NCBI GenBank assembly: GCA_029706075.1
Contig: JAINUG010000472.1
Span: 124,001 to 188,000, forward strand
DNA length: 64,000 nucleotides
Direction of reading: 5' to 3'
From: Aldrovandia affinis
Lineage: Eukaryota > Chordata > Actinopteri > Notacanthiformes > Halosauridae
Positions 46,861 to 57,529 of this stretch are shown here, one piece after another. Numbering within the stretch: position 1 is the stretch's first letter; every line of letters begins with the position of its first letter. Made by a program: the position numbers and the translations under genes. The notes beneath the pieces were generated by a model, which saw only the letters and a list, made by a program, of their open reading frames with translations, did not search any database and was not told the origin of the DNA.

Positions 46861-47625
46861 ATGCGCATTCACACTGCGGAGCGTATTCTGCCTGAAATCG
46901 GCGATGCGCTCCGCTTTGGATATTTTGTGAACACAGAGCTGGGACTCGCGGAGGGCAGCAGAGGGCGGTGCTCGTTTTTAGTTGCCACAGGTGACCAAAA
47001 TCAAACAAATTCGAATCATGGCTGTTGTGTTGTTGACATTTCGCAAAGCTAGCTAGCAAGCGAACGTCACGCCTTTATCCATAAAAAATATGTTACAAGT
47101 ACTACAACACATTTAGTGTATGGATTATGTTTTCCTTTAGCTAGCTACCTTACCTTACAATTCACTGGATGGATGAATAAATAGCGTTATGCCCATAACG
47201 TTAACAATCCATTCATTAATAATATTACATTTTATGGATAGCCATAACGTTAACCTTATTATGATCAGTGGTATAACGTTCAGTTTATTGAAGAATGTGT
47301 GGATAATATAGCTAGCTAGTAAGCTAGCAAAAATTCATAAAGTTCTGGGTGGTCGTACACCGCCAAAATTATTTTCTCCTCCATTTTCCCCCCCAGTATG
47401 CAACGCATCAACAAACCCCCTTCGTTTTGATTGGTCACCTGGCGTGAAGTGACAGTTGATGCGCGGAGCTGATCCAGAAAAGTAGAACTATTTTCAACTT
47501 TTCGCGCCAATACGCTAGCGGAAAAATGAGCGAGCCGCGTCGCAACGGTCTATGAGCGCTCATTCGCGTCCTCCCATAGGGAATAATGACTTTCATGAGC
47601 GAACGCTCCGCAGTGTGAATGCCCC
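46861..47625. mobile_element. Harbinger-like MITE nested in hAT
   Basis: Ends 'gcattcacactgcggagcg' and, complementing it, 'cgctccgcagtgtgaatgc', flanked by TTA at 46858-46860 and 47626-47628. The TTA duplication and TIR style fit PIF/Harbinger. No transposase inside. Confidence 0.75.
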
Positions 47626-49070
47626 TTAGAACCCAACTGGTAGAAAAAATGTCCGCACACTTAGATCCATTCAGTGTTTCACTTTAATAGCAAAGCTTTC
47701 GGTCTGTTAGACCTAATCAGAGCAAATATAGACCCAAATTTCCTCCCGTAATTCCAGCGGACGTTTACCTGGCCGAATTACTGAAAAGTGTGGCAATTGC
47801 TAACGGTAACATGACTGAGGAGGCAGCCCCGGAGTGCTTAATGGCCAATTTCGTTATAAAAGCTTCCAAATGGAAGCTTCGATAAAACTAAAGTTGTGTG
47901 CACATATTGCAGCACTGAGCTCTCTTACCACCGAAGTACAACGAGTCTCAGGTACCATCTTCGGGCAAAGCACATCTTTACTGATGTTAGCAAGGATGCT
48001 AGCACTGAGATAGCTGGGTCAAGCCGTGTTCGTCAAGCTACACTAGCAGAGTGCAGCCAGGGCAAGTCTGTCAACAAAGCGACAACGACTAAGCTAACCA
48101 ATGCAATCGCTAAATGGATCGCTATTGACTGCAGGCCCATCAACATTGTTGAAGATCAGGGGCTTCAAGGCATTATCCAGATGGCCTCAGGCGACCCATC
48201 ATACAAGCTACCTTCGAGGGAACTATAGTCACAAGAATCCATGAGCTGTATGGCAGTGAAAAAACAACGAAAATGGAGCAGTTGGCACAAGCTACGTTTA
48301 TCGCACTGACTGGAGACCACTGGACATCAGTGAGCAACCAAAACTACCTCGGTGTAACAGCACACCTTATCGATGGCAAATGGCAACTTCACTCGTTCAC
48401 GTTAGGTGTGGTGAAAACAGAGGAAAGGCACTTTGCTGAAGCATGCGCAAGGCAGTTTCTTGAAGTTGCAGAGGAGTGGGAGATAACCGACAAGGTCACG
48501 ACTATAGGAACAGATAGTGCTCGCAATATGATCGCGGCAGCAAGGAGCCTACCATTCGAGCATATGCCCTGTGTAGCGCACATTATACAGAGGGTAATCA
48601 CAGTGTCTCTCCGCGACAGCGGGTTTGACGTGGCGCTTTAACCAAGTGCCGTAAAATAGTGGGACATTTCAAACACAGTCCTGCAAACACAGCAGAGCTG
48701 AAAGTCCAGCAAGCCTCTCATGGCCAAGAAGAGGAGTCACTCGTCCAGGATGTACCCACACGCTGGAATTCGACTTTCGAAATGATAAAGCGCGTCCAAC
48801 ACAACAAAGACCCACTGAAGGCAACGCTGGCACAGCAGAAGCACAACTTAGCCATGCTAACCGCAGCTGAATATGACAAGCTGGCAAACTTGGAAACACT
48901 GCTGGAACCATGCAGGTAAGGTTCCCTATCCTCTCCAATTTTATTTTCTGATGAATACAAGTAATAGTCACTTTTGTATTGTATTTTAGAAATAATTTTA
49001 GGCCTGTCCCCTTAATGGGTGTAATCTGAATGAAAAGTGTAGTCACTAGTCATTAATTCTGTTGGTGTGT

Positions 49071-49071
49071 T

Positions 49072-49105
<34 letters not shown>
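49071..49105. repeat. (GT)n microsatellite in hAT intron 1
   Basis: Sits just upstream of the 3' splice site 'gtttgtttgtag'. Confidence 0.9.
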
Positions 49106-49107
<2 letters not shown>

Positions 49108-49505
49108 TTTGTAGGTATGTCACTGAGCTCCTGGGTGGTGACAAATATGTGTCCTGCTCTGTGGTGCTGCCTGTACTCTGCCACCTCCTGCGTACGATGA
49201 AGGTCTCAGATGATGACCCTGCCTATATAGTGCGCTTCAAGGCTGCATTCACAGAGGACCTCAACAAACGAAAGGAGAACACAAACATGTCATGGCTAAA
49301 GGTATGTTAGACTGTTAGATTACTATATTGTCAGACTGTTGTTAAGACTTAGCTTAGTAGATTGTTAGATTGTCTGATTATTAGATTGTTTAGTCAAGAA
49401 CTTAGGAACTGATAGGGAACTTATAAGCCATGTAGAGATAAGCAGGACCAATAATTCCAATGTACCTGTACTTGTACTTGTTGCATATGGCAACTTAAAC
49501 TTTCT

Positions 49506-49541
49506 TTCATTCATTCATTCATTCATTCATTCATTCATTCA
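49506..49541. repeat. (TTCA)n microsatellite in hAT intron 2
   Basis: The repeat doubles as the pyrimidine-containing stretch before the acceptor 'attcaag'. Confidence 0.9.
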
Positions 49542-50762
49542 AGGTAGCAACAGCTCTAGATCCCAGATTCAAGGACCTCAAGTGCCTGCCCAGAGCAGAG
49601 AGGGAAGAGGTGTGGCGAACGCTGAGTGAGATGCTGAAGGACGGAGAACCTGCATCACAACCTCCAGAGAGGAAATGGAACCAGAGCCACCAAAGAAGAA
49701 GAAGATGGCCCTCCTACTGATGGGGTCAGAGTCAGAGTCTGAGGATGAGGCACCGTCAGACAATACTCTAGACAGGTATAGGGTAGAGCCCAGTGTCAGC
49801 ATAGAGGCATGTCCACTACAGTGGTGGTCGGCACACACAGTTGTCTATGGTAAGCTGGCCCATATTGCACAAAGGTACTTGGCTACACCTGCCTCAACAG
49901 TGCCATGCGAGAGACTGTTTTCTTTGGCAGGCCATATTGTGCAGAAGAAGAGGTCATCTCTGTCATCTGAAAATGTCAACAAGCTAGTCTGCCTGAGCAA
50001 CTGGTTAAGAGAAAAGTAGACTTGATGAACTGGTTGACTGAAGTCATGTCACACAAGTACACAGTTTAAGTAATGATGTTATTCAACTAAGAGTGGGAAA
50101 AGGGACTGTTCACTTTGTATCTTCTAGTCCATTGTTTGTTCATTGTGTTTTTTCTCCATTGTTTTTGTTTCATTATAATGGCTGTTAAGGCTACAGGACT
50201 GTATTGGTTTTGTTTTGCATATTTGAAATAAAATTCTATCTATCTATCTAATGCCAAGCACTCCCTGAGACTTTTTTTTTTACTTTTCAAATTCTGAAAT
50301 CAAAAGTTCAAAACAAAGCTGAAGCTTAAAGGTGAGATGTTGAATAATAAAGTAAAACAAACTGATTCCTTTAACCAGTTTGTCATGCATTTCTTTATTC
50401 TAACACCACACGTATTTGTTTTATCTCCCTGCCAAAATACAAGTAAATATTAGTATTTTAATCGCGATTAATCGCGATTAATCACAGCCTATCATTGTGA
50501 TTAACTCAGTTAATTTTTTTAATCGATTGACAGCCCTAATATATATATATAATATATATGTGTGTGTGTGTCAAGCTTCAGCTCTTTCTATGAAACCCCA
50601 GTTTGAGGAGCTGATTTAGACATTTAGACCAGTTCATTATCAGAATTCCATCATGAATAGTGACTGGCATGGAATCAAACACATGGTTGAAATAGCATGC
50701 TTGTGATAATTCTGAATTTATATAGTTACACAACTTAATATGTTAAACAAGAATCTTTCAAG

Positions 50763-50873
50763 GACCTGGAGGCCCAAAATGTAAGATTAAAACAAGACGT
50801 TACAGCCTCAGAAGAGAGAGTCAGGTCCCTGGTGGATGTGTTGGGGGACATCAATAAGTCATACAAGACCCAG
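50763..50873 (+). CDS. Candidate host coiled-coil exon 2
   Basis: 'gaatctttcaag' acceptor, 37 open codons (DLEAQNVRLKQDVTASEERV then RSLVDVLGDINKSYKTQ), 'gtgagtcc' donor. Phase 0 at both ends, matching exons 1 and 3, with leucine/valine heptads. It lies 225 bp beyond the right end of the hAT element. Product not recognised. Confidence 0.5.
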
Positions 50874-51032
50874 GTGAGTCCAACCAGTGCTGACACAGTG
50901 CTCTTCCCTTACAAGGATACATTTTGTAAAAGTTCAAAAAAATGTTTTGTGTTCAAACATACTTGGGAGCATGCTTAATGTGTCATACGCTTGCCCTTTT
51001 TAGACAAGGAAGAATAAAAAATAAAAAAACAG

Positions 51033-51089
51033 ATTAGAGAGTTGGAAAAGTCTGTAGCCTCTTTCACAAAGGAGAATGAGGAGCTGAAG
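51033..51089 (+). CDS. Candidate host coiled-coil exon 3
   Basis: 19 codons (IRELEKSVASFTKENEELK) then 'gtcag'. The acceptor chosen is 'aaaaaacag', which keeps phase 0 but has a poor pyrimidine tract. The better acceptor 'cctttttag' at 51003 would read into a TAA in the same register. Either the weak site is used or the gene is decaying. A further open segment at 51437-51519 (ESLSSAGHVLTSITRLALPH) ends in 'gtaagccc' but its phase does not match. Confidence 0.35.
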
Positions 51090-51175
51090 GTCAGAAGCTG
51101 AATTGGGCATTTTGTCCAGGTCATTAACATAAACAAAGCTAAATATTCTGGTGTAGATGCATCACAGAGAATAAG

Positions 51176-51285
51176 CTTGCCTCGTAGAGACTTCGTGTGG
51201 GGAGGGTAAATCGAAATAGAGGGTGTAATTGGCTACTAAATTAGGAGAAAAACGGGAAAAAATTTCAAACAAATTTTAATTCAAA
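51176..51285 (+). repeat. SINE 3' part
   Basis: 'ggtgtaattggctactaaat' and 'taggagaaaaacggg' match the end of the SINE at 51.6 kb and the inverted piece at 63.8 kb. Confidence 0.55.
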
Positions 51286-51629
51286 ATTAATAGAAATGGG
51301 CACTTCCAACTCCAACTGTGCTGTTTAACTTATCCAGCTACACTTTTAAGATGGAAAGACAGATATTGCCCTGTTGACTATTACTCTGTGTGGTGCTGTA
51401 TATTTTGTGTACTGGGGCGCCACTCCTCATCTTCAGAGTCGCTGTCTTCAGCAGGGCACGTTCTCACCAGCATCACTCGCCTGGCCCTGCCTCACCTCAT
51501 GAAAGCTGGAGTGGGGGAGGTAAGCCCTGAGACAATGGGAAAAGGGAGAGAATTATGGGTCAGAAATACACTCACAGCTTGCTACTGTATGTGATTGGTG
51601 TATGTGAACTGCGTTTAAAAAGTTTAAAT

Positions 51630-51985
51630 GCCGGCCTCCTGGGTGGTCTAGTGGTTACAACATTTGATGCTGGCCACCGCGACTGGGGTTCGATTCCACC
51701 ACCTGCGCCAGAGTTGGCTTTGGCCAAGAGTGCCACCAGGAGTGGCAATTAGCGGTCCGGCCCAGGGAGGGGGGAGGGAAGCTGACAGGATGTTCTCTGC
51801 GCACAGCAGTGGCTCTGTAGTACTGGAGTTACGGTTGACAGCCTGGAGTGCCGTCTCAGAGGAGACGGTACTTTGCCTTTTCATTACTGGTCACAGAGCT
51901 ACAGCAGCTAATTCACTATACGAGGGGGGATTGACATGAAAAAGAGGTGTAATTGGCTACTAAAAAATTCTAATAATTTTACGAA
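51630..51985 (+). repeat. tRNA-derived SINE, near full length
   Basis: A box 'gggtggtctagtggttacaa', B box 'ggggttcgattccaccacc', a GC-rich body, and the tail 'ggtgtaattggctactaaaa'. Pol III promoter layout; a 5' tRNA-like head of about 70 bp. Open frames across it are incidental. Confidence 0.75.
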
Positions 51986-53009
51986 TGCCTTTATCAAGAG
52001 TATACAATACAACATACAAGTTCCGTTTAAAAGACAAATTAAAGTTAGTCTGATTTTAAGACTTCTAAAATAATAATTAGCCAAACTGAATATTCATACC
52101 AGTTGATTCATTGATCTGGATATCAGTCATAAATGCAAGAGGGAAATATTTTCTTCTGATCAAAATTATGTGAACTGTACAGCAGGCGAGTTTGCATTGT
52201 TTTAGTATTTAGGAGTTTGTCGAAGATCATTTACAGTGTAATTATTTTATGCCAACTTCTGCGTGACAACATGTTACTGGCTATACTTACTATACAATTA
52301 AGTATAGAAAATAAACATTTCACAAAAAATGCTGTTCATGTAACAAATTGTGTCACAAATGCTATGCATCCCTGCGCAGCATGTTTCCCACCAAGCTGGG
52401 CTTCTTGTAATGTTGTTGTGCTGGTAAATATGACCTTGTGTAGGCCATCATATCTTTGGCATATTCCTTGGATGTTTTGACAGTATTTAAAAATGTTACT
52501 TAAACAGATAAATGTGCATCTGACAGCACTTGCAATCCACTATTCGGTCATGTGCAATGGGTCGTGGAGAGAGGGCACAAAGAATGGCATGATTGCACTA
52601 GTTTATTAACCAGGTCCTTCAGGTCTGACATTGTCCACATTTAGACTTTTCGCTCTCTGTGAATATACTTGCACTTGCATAAGAATAATTTCATAGCCCT
52701 ATTAATGTATGTGTGTGTATGTATATACACACATGTAGCCAGTAAGACTGATAGACACCTGCTGCCCTGATATCCAGTCCCCGCCCAGAATAAAGTTATA
52801 AGTTCACATGAGGTCAGATTCCTCCGGAACTGCCAAACTATCGTGGGACATGAGTGTGTCCGTCTGGCTGCGTCGTTGGAAGAATTAGCTGGTAGGTAGG
52901 ATTGTAATATTGTCATTTTAATTGTCTGGTATTTATTTAGCTTGAAATGCTCTGCAGTGTAGTAGCTTGTGTTAATGCAAACAGCAAATGCACTGTTCGC
53001 TGCAAGGCA
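51986..53009. other. No gene seen
   Basis: AT-rich sequence without recognised repeats; one 91-codon minus-strand frame lacks motifs. Confidence 0.35.
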
Positions 53010-53174
53010 GTGTTTTAATTATTACCAAAGTCTAATTTAACCATTTACATTTACATTTTAGGCATTTAGCATCCCAAACAGCAAACTTCACAGTTACATT
53101 TCTTTACATACAATCCATTTATACAGCTGATATTTTACTGTGTTTTAATTATTAGCCAAAGTCTAATTTAACCA
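53010..53174 (-). repeat. Short SINE 3' piece with about 34-bp target duplication
   Basis: Direct repeats at 53010-53043 and 53140-53174 ('gtgttttaattattaccaaa' then 'gtctaatttaacca', with one extra g in the second) flank 96 bp. On the minus strand that insert reads 'cagctgtataaatggattgt' ... 'gcatttagg' complement ... 'taaatgtaaa', a SINE tail. The long duplication is unusual. Confidence 0.6.
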
Positions 53175-54560
53175 TGTCTGATTCACCATCAAACAAATCT
53201 AGCGTTCAGGCATTGTTACAGCAATAGACGTTAAGTGCAGTGGGTTTTGATGTAGAACATTTTCATCAGTGGCACTGGTGTGTGAATCATGCTTCAGCTT
53301 TGGGATAGTGAGTTGTGTTCTATGGGCATGTATTTGGGTAGGTGGGCAAGTAGGAGAATATACCCATTTTTAATTATTTCCCTGCTATACCACTACAGCA
53401 TCTGGTTTTGCCATCTGCATTGGATTAGACCAACTAATGGCTGCTTACTGGGAACAGTAAAATGGGAAGGTAGGCTAAGTGTATAGTATTTGTGTTAAGT
53501 GTATCTGCTTTGTCTGAACTGAATATGTGTTGTATATATAGGAACCATTGCTAATGTTATGTCTTATCCAGTGCATCTGTCTTGTCTGAACTGAACATGT
53601 TTGCATGTACTAGTAACAGAAATGAGCAGGAGACTTAAAACCTGTACTTTGGCATAGGCAACAGCTCAACTGCAAGCGACCAGTTTTCACATTTAATTGT
53701 TAGTATTACCATGTTGTGAGGGCAAACATTCTACTCTTACCAGTGGTGTATTCCGATTCATGTGTAAGTGTGCCCATTACTAGCTGTGCCCTGCTTAGGT
53801 TTGTTTTGTTGATTTTCCGGTTTTATTATATGGAGGCATAGGCCCTTCTTTTATGGCTTACGGGGATAGTAGGCCCTTACCTGTGTGGGCTCATAGGTCC
53901 TTAGGCCTGCAGGGAGCAGGTTATGATAGCGACTGGCGCTTTCCTCTGCCCATTCCTTACTTTTCAGCACGTCCTGGAGTGCCGTGTAACTTGTGTGAAG
54001 TGCAACAATACTTTGCTGTGTTTAGTGTGCATCTTGAGGGTCTCGTGTCCCCCCTCTCTCCCATAGCCTCTGCACCCTCCTAGGTAGGGGAAGGGAAGGG
54101 TCAGTCGCGCTTCTGCACCTCCTCCCTACGTTGGTCGAACCCACCGAGACTCGGTCAAGGCTCCCCCTTAGCCCATGCCTCCTTATTCTCCCTGGAGTTA
54201 GGACCTTCTTGCATGATCTCTGGAGCCTCTTTCATGTTCTGGTTTTGGGGCACAGCTCTGGTAGAGGGACCTCTTGGTAACCACACTACTGGCCTGCAGG
54301 CCTCTAAAGTTGGATAACCACACTGGTATGATCTGTAAAGCTGTGAGACTCTTACCCGCTTGCTACTACGTAGTTAAACCCCCACCTTTAATCGGAAAGT
54401 ACTTGTTTTCAACCCAAATGTAAATAAAGCATATGTTTTTGTACCTAAACCTCTGACTTGGTTCATTTAGTTGAACCCCCTCAGTGGGGAACCCATTAGA
54501 CCACAACTGGAGGGGTCTCTCTCTTCCCTTATTAGAGTGGCATAGTCTTTCCAACTTTAT
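53175..54560. other. No gene identified
   Basis: Open frames at 53853 and 54366 have no motif. A C-rich stretch at 54040-54180 and an AATAAA at about 54423 could be the end of an unidentified repeat. Confidence 0.3.
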
Positions 54561-54569
54561 ATGGGAATT

Positions 54570-55930
54570 TATGACCTCTCAGAGTGCTAGCCAGGCAGCA
54601 GACTTCTGGTCCTAAACTACTGTCTGCTAGCTTCCAAAAACCCGTGGGTAGCTTAGCTATTGAGACTGTGTCTGTCCCTCGTTTTGGAAATGGTTTTAGA
54701 AATCAAAAGCTATCTGAGCACACTGGCTGTCCTGGCATTTGTGTACATAATCTTATTTATATTAAAACCTCTCAGCCTGCAGTAAGTGTTGCCTGTAATA
54801 AGATGCATCTTAAATGTGGATTGTTAAATGTTAGATCACTTTCCCCCAAAAAGGCGGTTCTTGTGAACGAACTAATCACGGACCATAGTTTTGACCTGAT
54901 TAGTTTCACTAAAACCTGGCTTAGGCCTGACGAATACAGTACACTCAATGAGGCATCTCCTGATGGTTATGCCAGCTGCCAAGCGCTGGTAGAGGGGGCA
55001 GTGTTGCTGTGATTTTTTTGACAAAATTTAGTTTTACACTTAAATGTGTGGATAAGTTCTCCTCTATTGAATCGCTTGTTATGGTTTCTGGATGGTCAAA
55101 ATATATAGTTACCTCAGTGCAATCCTTCCTCTTAGTAACTATTTATAGACCACCTGGACCATATACTGTCTTTCTTTCTGAGTTTGTAGAGTTTTTATCA
55201 AGCTTGGCAACTATGGCAGATAAAGTTGTGATTGTTGGAGATTTCAACATACATGTTGATAATGACAGTGACCCTTTAGGACTGGCTTTTGCAGCTATTA
55301 TTGACTCTGTTGGTTTTATTCAAAATATATCTGAACCAACCCACCACCACAACCATACCTTAGATTTAGTCTTATCCTATGGTATCAATGTCGAGAATAT
55401 CATTGTGTCTCGCCATAATCCTGTACTATCGGATCACTTTTTGATTACTTTTGAAATTCAGGTAAATATTCCTATTAAATCAGAACATAGATACTATTCC
55501 AGCCGCTCTATAAATTCATTGACGGCTTCAAAATGTATAAACATACTTCCCGAATCGTTAGTGTCAAGTCAGGACCCAAATAGCTTTTTGTCAATTGATC
55601 ATCAAAGAGATGCGCTAAATCATATTTTACGTAATACACTTGATGCTGTCGCACCCCTCAAGAGGAAAAAATGCAGTCAGAAGAAACTTGCACCCTGGTT
55701 TACTGACCATACCTGTGCCCTTAAACAAGTTTCCAGGAAATTAGAACGCAGATGGCGCTCTACCAATTTAGACCAAACCATAGCACTGATGCGGCACTTA
55801 TTAAAGTTGTAAATTACTTACTGTTAGCATTGCATACTGGTTGTGTTTCTATTCTAGTGCTCCTTGACATAAGTGCTGCTTTTGACACTACCAGATTCTC
55901 CTTCATAGGCTAGAAAACCTGGTTGGTTTG
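54570..55930 (+). mobile_element. L2-type LINE, deleted copy
   Basis: Same family as the 4.8-9.9 kb element ('IETVSVPR', 'LLVTIYRPPGPY' and 'VVIVGDFNIHVDN' are shared). It begins in the ORF1/ORF2 border and ends at 'SAAFDTT' near 55890. An internal deletion joins the post-endonuclease linker 'RRWRSTNLD' straight to the RT 'ALIKVVNYLL' block near 55775. No 3' end. Confidence 0.75.
54796..55812 (+). pseudogene. L2 LINE endonuclease and linker
   Basis: 'GLLNVRSLSPKKAVLVNELI' and 'FDLISFTKTWLRPDE' (the catalytic E of ETW is K here) are followed by a stop at 55010. A 267-codon open segment then shows 'FLLVTIYRPPGPYTVFLSEF', 'ADKVVIVGDFNIHVDNDSD', 'HTLDLVLSYGIN' and 'HNPVLSDHFLITFEI' (S-D-H). The RT follows only as a scrap. 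Endonuclease activity is unlikely given the E to K change. Confidence 0.7.
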
Positions 55931-56390
55931 CGTGGACAGGCACTGATATAGTCTATGAGCCAGATGAGATATCGGGCTCATCTGAGTGGGCAAAACCTTA
56001 CCTATACTAAATTGTTTATAGGGTCAATATAAGTAAATTAATATATGATAACCTTTCCACAGGAGTAGCTTTTCATATTTATTGGACATTTTGTTATTTT
56101 TCCCTATTATGGGTGCAAGACACTATAGGGGTATAGGGTAAAAATATTAACTAATAGATATCACCATGAGACTTCCCCAGTTGATTACTTACATTAAGAC
56201 AATTATGTATTGTTTTACAAGTTCTCTGAAATTGTATGTTTAAATATGCAAATGAGGCATTATCTAATTAAATATGTCCTCATTTGCATAACTTTCCAGA
56301 AGAGAAATCTGAACATTGGATCAAGCCAGATTCAAAATTCTTGTTTCATTTTGTTGACATATTAGAGTCAAAGGTTTTTACAGAGGGAAT
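55931..56390. other. No gene; octamer-containing inverted repeat
   Basis: 13-bp arms TATGCAAATGAGG (56245-56257) and its complement (56278-56290) lie 20 bp apart. Each arm contains ATGCAAAT, the POU/Oct octamer. Function unknown. Confidence 0.5.
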
Positions 56391-57501
56391 TGACCCTTCG
56401 CTAAACCACGCCCCCCTTAGTTACTGTTGCTAAGTATGTCAAGCTTTCGGAGCCAGCATGGCACTCCCACTGTCGCTAACTGCACTCCCTGGAGAAATAT
56501 TGTCCAATTTTTGGAAAATAGAAAAAGCGATTTCAGATAGAAGCAGACAGAAGGGTCTACAATATGCATTTGAAGGTTATATTCAAGATATCACACTGAC
56601 TCAGCAACAAAATGACGTAAAAAAAAATTAAGATAGAAGCGAAAGCCTACAGATCACAGAATAAAAGTGAACCACCGCATCACCTGGCGATTGAGACAGA
56701 GGACAACGACATTAAGGAGCAACACTGTTCCTGTAAAGCTGGGTAGGTCTCTATTCACTATTACAATCATTAAAAAGCAAAAGCAGTAGGCCTATATAAC
56801 GTTACATTCAGTAGTAAGTTAGCTAGCATTAGCTAACTAACGTAGTAGCCTATAGTGTGCTGTAACGACATTACTCTGGTTAGCTCCACAGGTTTCTGCG
56901 CCCATCTCATCGGACTTATCCATACCCTGGACCTCTGTAAAGCAAAAAATATCAGCAGTGTGTCAGCCCAGTCCTCCACAAGATTTGGGTACTCGGGACT
57001 GGGCTTCCCATTGACAAAGTGCTGAAATAGTAATGAAAAAATAGTATTACATTTTGACATCAAGGTAACGTTACCCACTTGGTTTTATAGAGCTTGACTG
57101 TAACATCTTAACGTTAGCAAGCTGGCTGGATCACGAATAACAAAGCTAACATTTAGTCTAACTTTACCAACATTGCAACCTGGAGCTGTATACCCAGACC
57201 GTAGCCACGTTAGCTTAGCTGGCTAACACTTTTCAGGATTTGATTTTGGTTTTGGAAAGGGAAAAAAATGTATATCTCCTTCCAACCTCTCCGGGTAACG
57301 AGTGGCACTGTTACAAGTGCCCCAGGCACAATGTTTAACCATAACTAGCTAAAAGTCCACAAAACCAGCTCGAAAATGAAGAAAATCTCAAACTTTTTCA
57401 TCAGAGTCAACGGAGTGCCGCCATAAACTGTCGGACCTCTGTCGGAGCCTGTCCTATGCTGCGCTGTGATTGGCCAGTCTGCGTTTCGGGGCGTGGTTTA
57501 G
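56391..57501 (-). mobile_element. THAP-encoding DNA transposon, copy 2
   Basis: Inverted relative to copy 1 at 15.3 kb and alike along its whole length. The left end has the full repeat 'tgacccttcgctaaaccacg'; the right end stops at 'ggggcgtggtttag', short of the last bases. The minus strand reads MVKHCAWGTCNSATRY, then the same TAG after EKC, then HFVNGKPSPEYPNLVEDWAD (56833-57078). Both copies share the same internal structure, so the family moved as this short form. Confidence 0.7.
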
Positions 57502-57529
57502 TTGTGGATTTCTCTTTCAGGGCATGAAT

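Larger units (their letters stand above)
47886..50019 (+). pseudogene. hAT transposase (BED, ZBED-like), three exons
   Basis: A BED finger begins 'KVVCTYCSTELSYHRSTTSL' and ends RYHLRAKH. Then 'ALTGDHWTSVSNQNYLGVTA' (the D and W of the RNase H-like core), 'GTDSARNMIAAAR', 'MPCVAHIIQRVI' and 'DVPTRWNSTFEMIKRV' follow. Exon 1 ends at 48915; introns 48916-49114 and 49302-49543 have GT..AG ends. Exon 3 has 'VATALDPRFKDLKCLP' and the dimerisation domain 'LAHIAQRYLATPASTVPCER' followed by LFSLAG. Single-base frame changes near 48217, 48638 and about 49660 break it. The start codon is uncertain. All core motifs remain, so loss of function looks recent. Confidence 0.8.
46729..50538 (+). mobile_element. 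Autonomous-type hAT transposon, 3.8 kb
   Basis: Perfect 12-bp terminal repeats TAGGGCTGTCAA...TTGACAGCCCTA are flanked by ATATATAT (46721-46728, 50539-50546), an 8-bp duplication as hAT requires, though the flanks are AT repeats. It carries a three-exon BED-type transposase, a 34-bp-arm hairpin near its left end and a nested Harbinger-like MITE. Subterminal 'gcgttaa' and 'gcgattaat' motifs occur at both ends, probable transposase sites. Confidence 0.85.

Noticed and set aside
51640-51720. Possible tRNA gene (A and B boxes)
   Set aside because: The boxes belong to a SINE with a body and tail; no tRNA cloverleaf end is formed.
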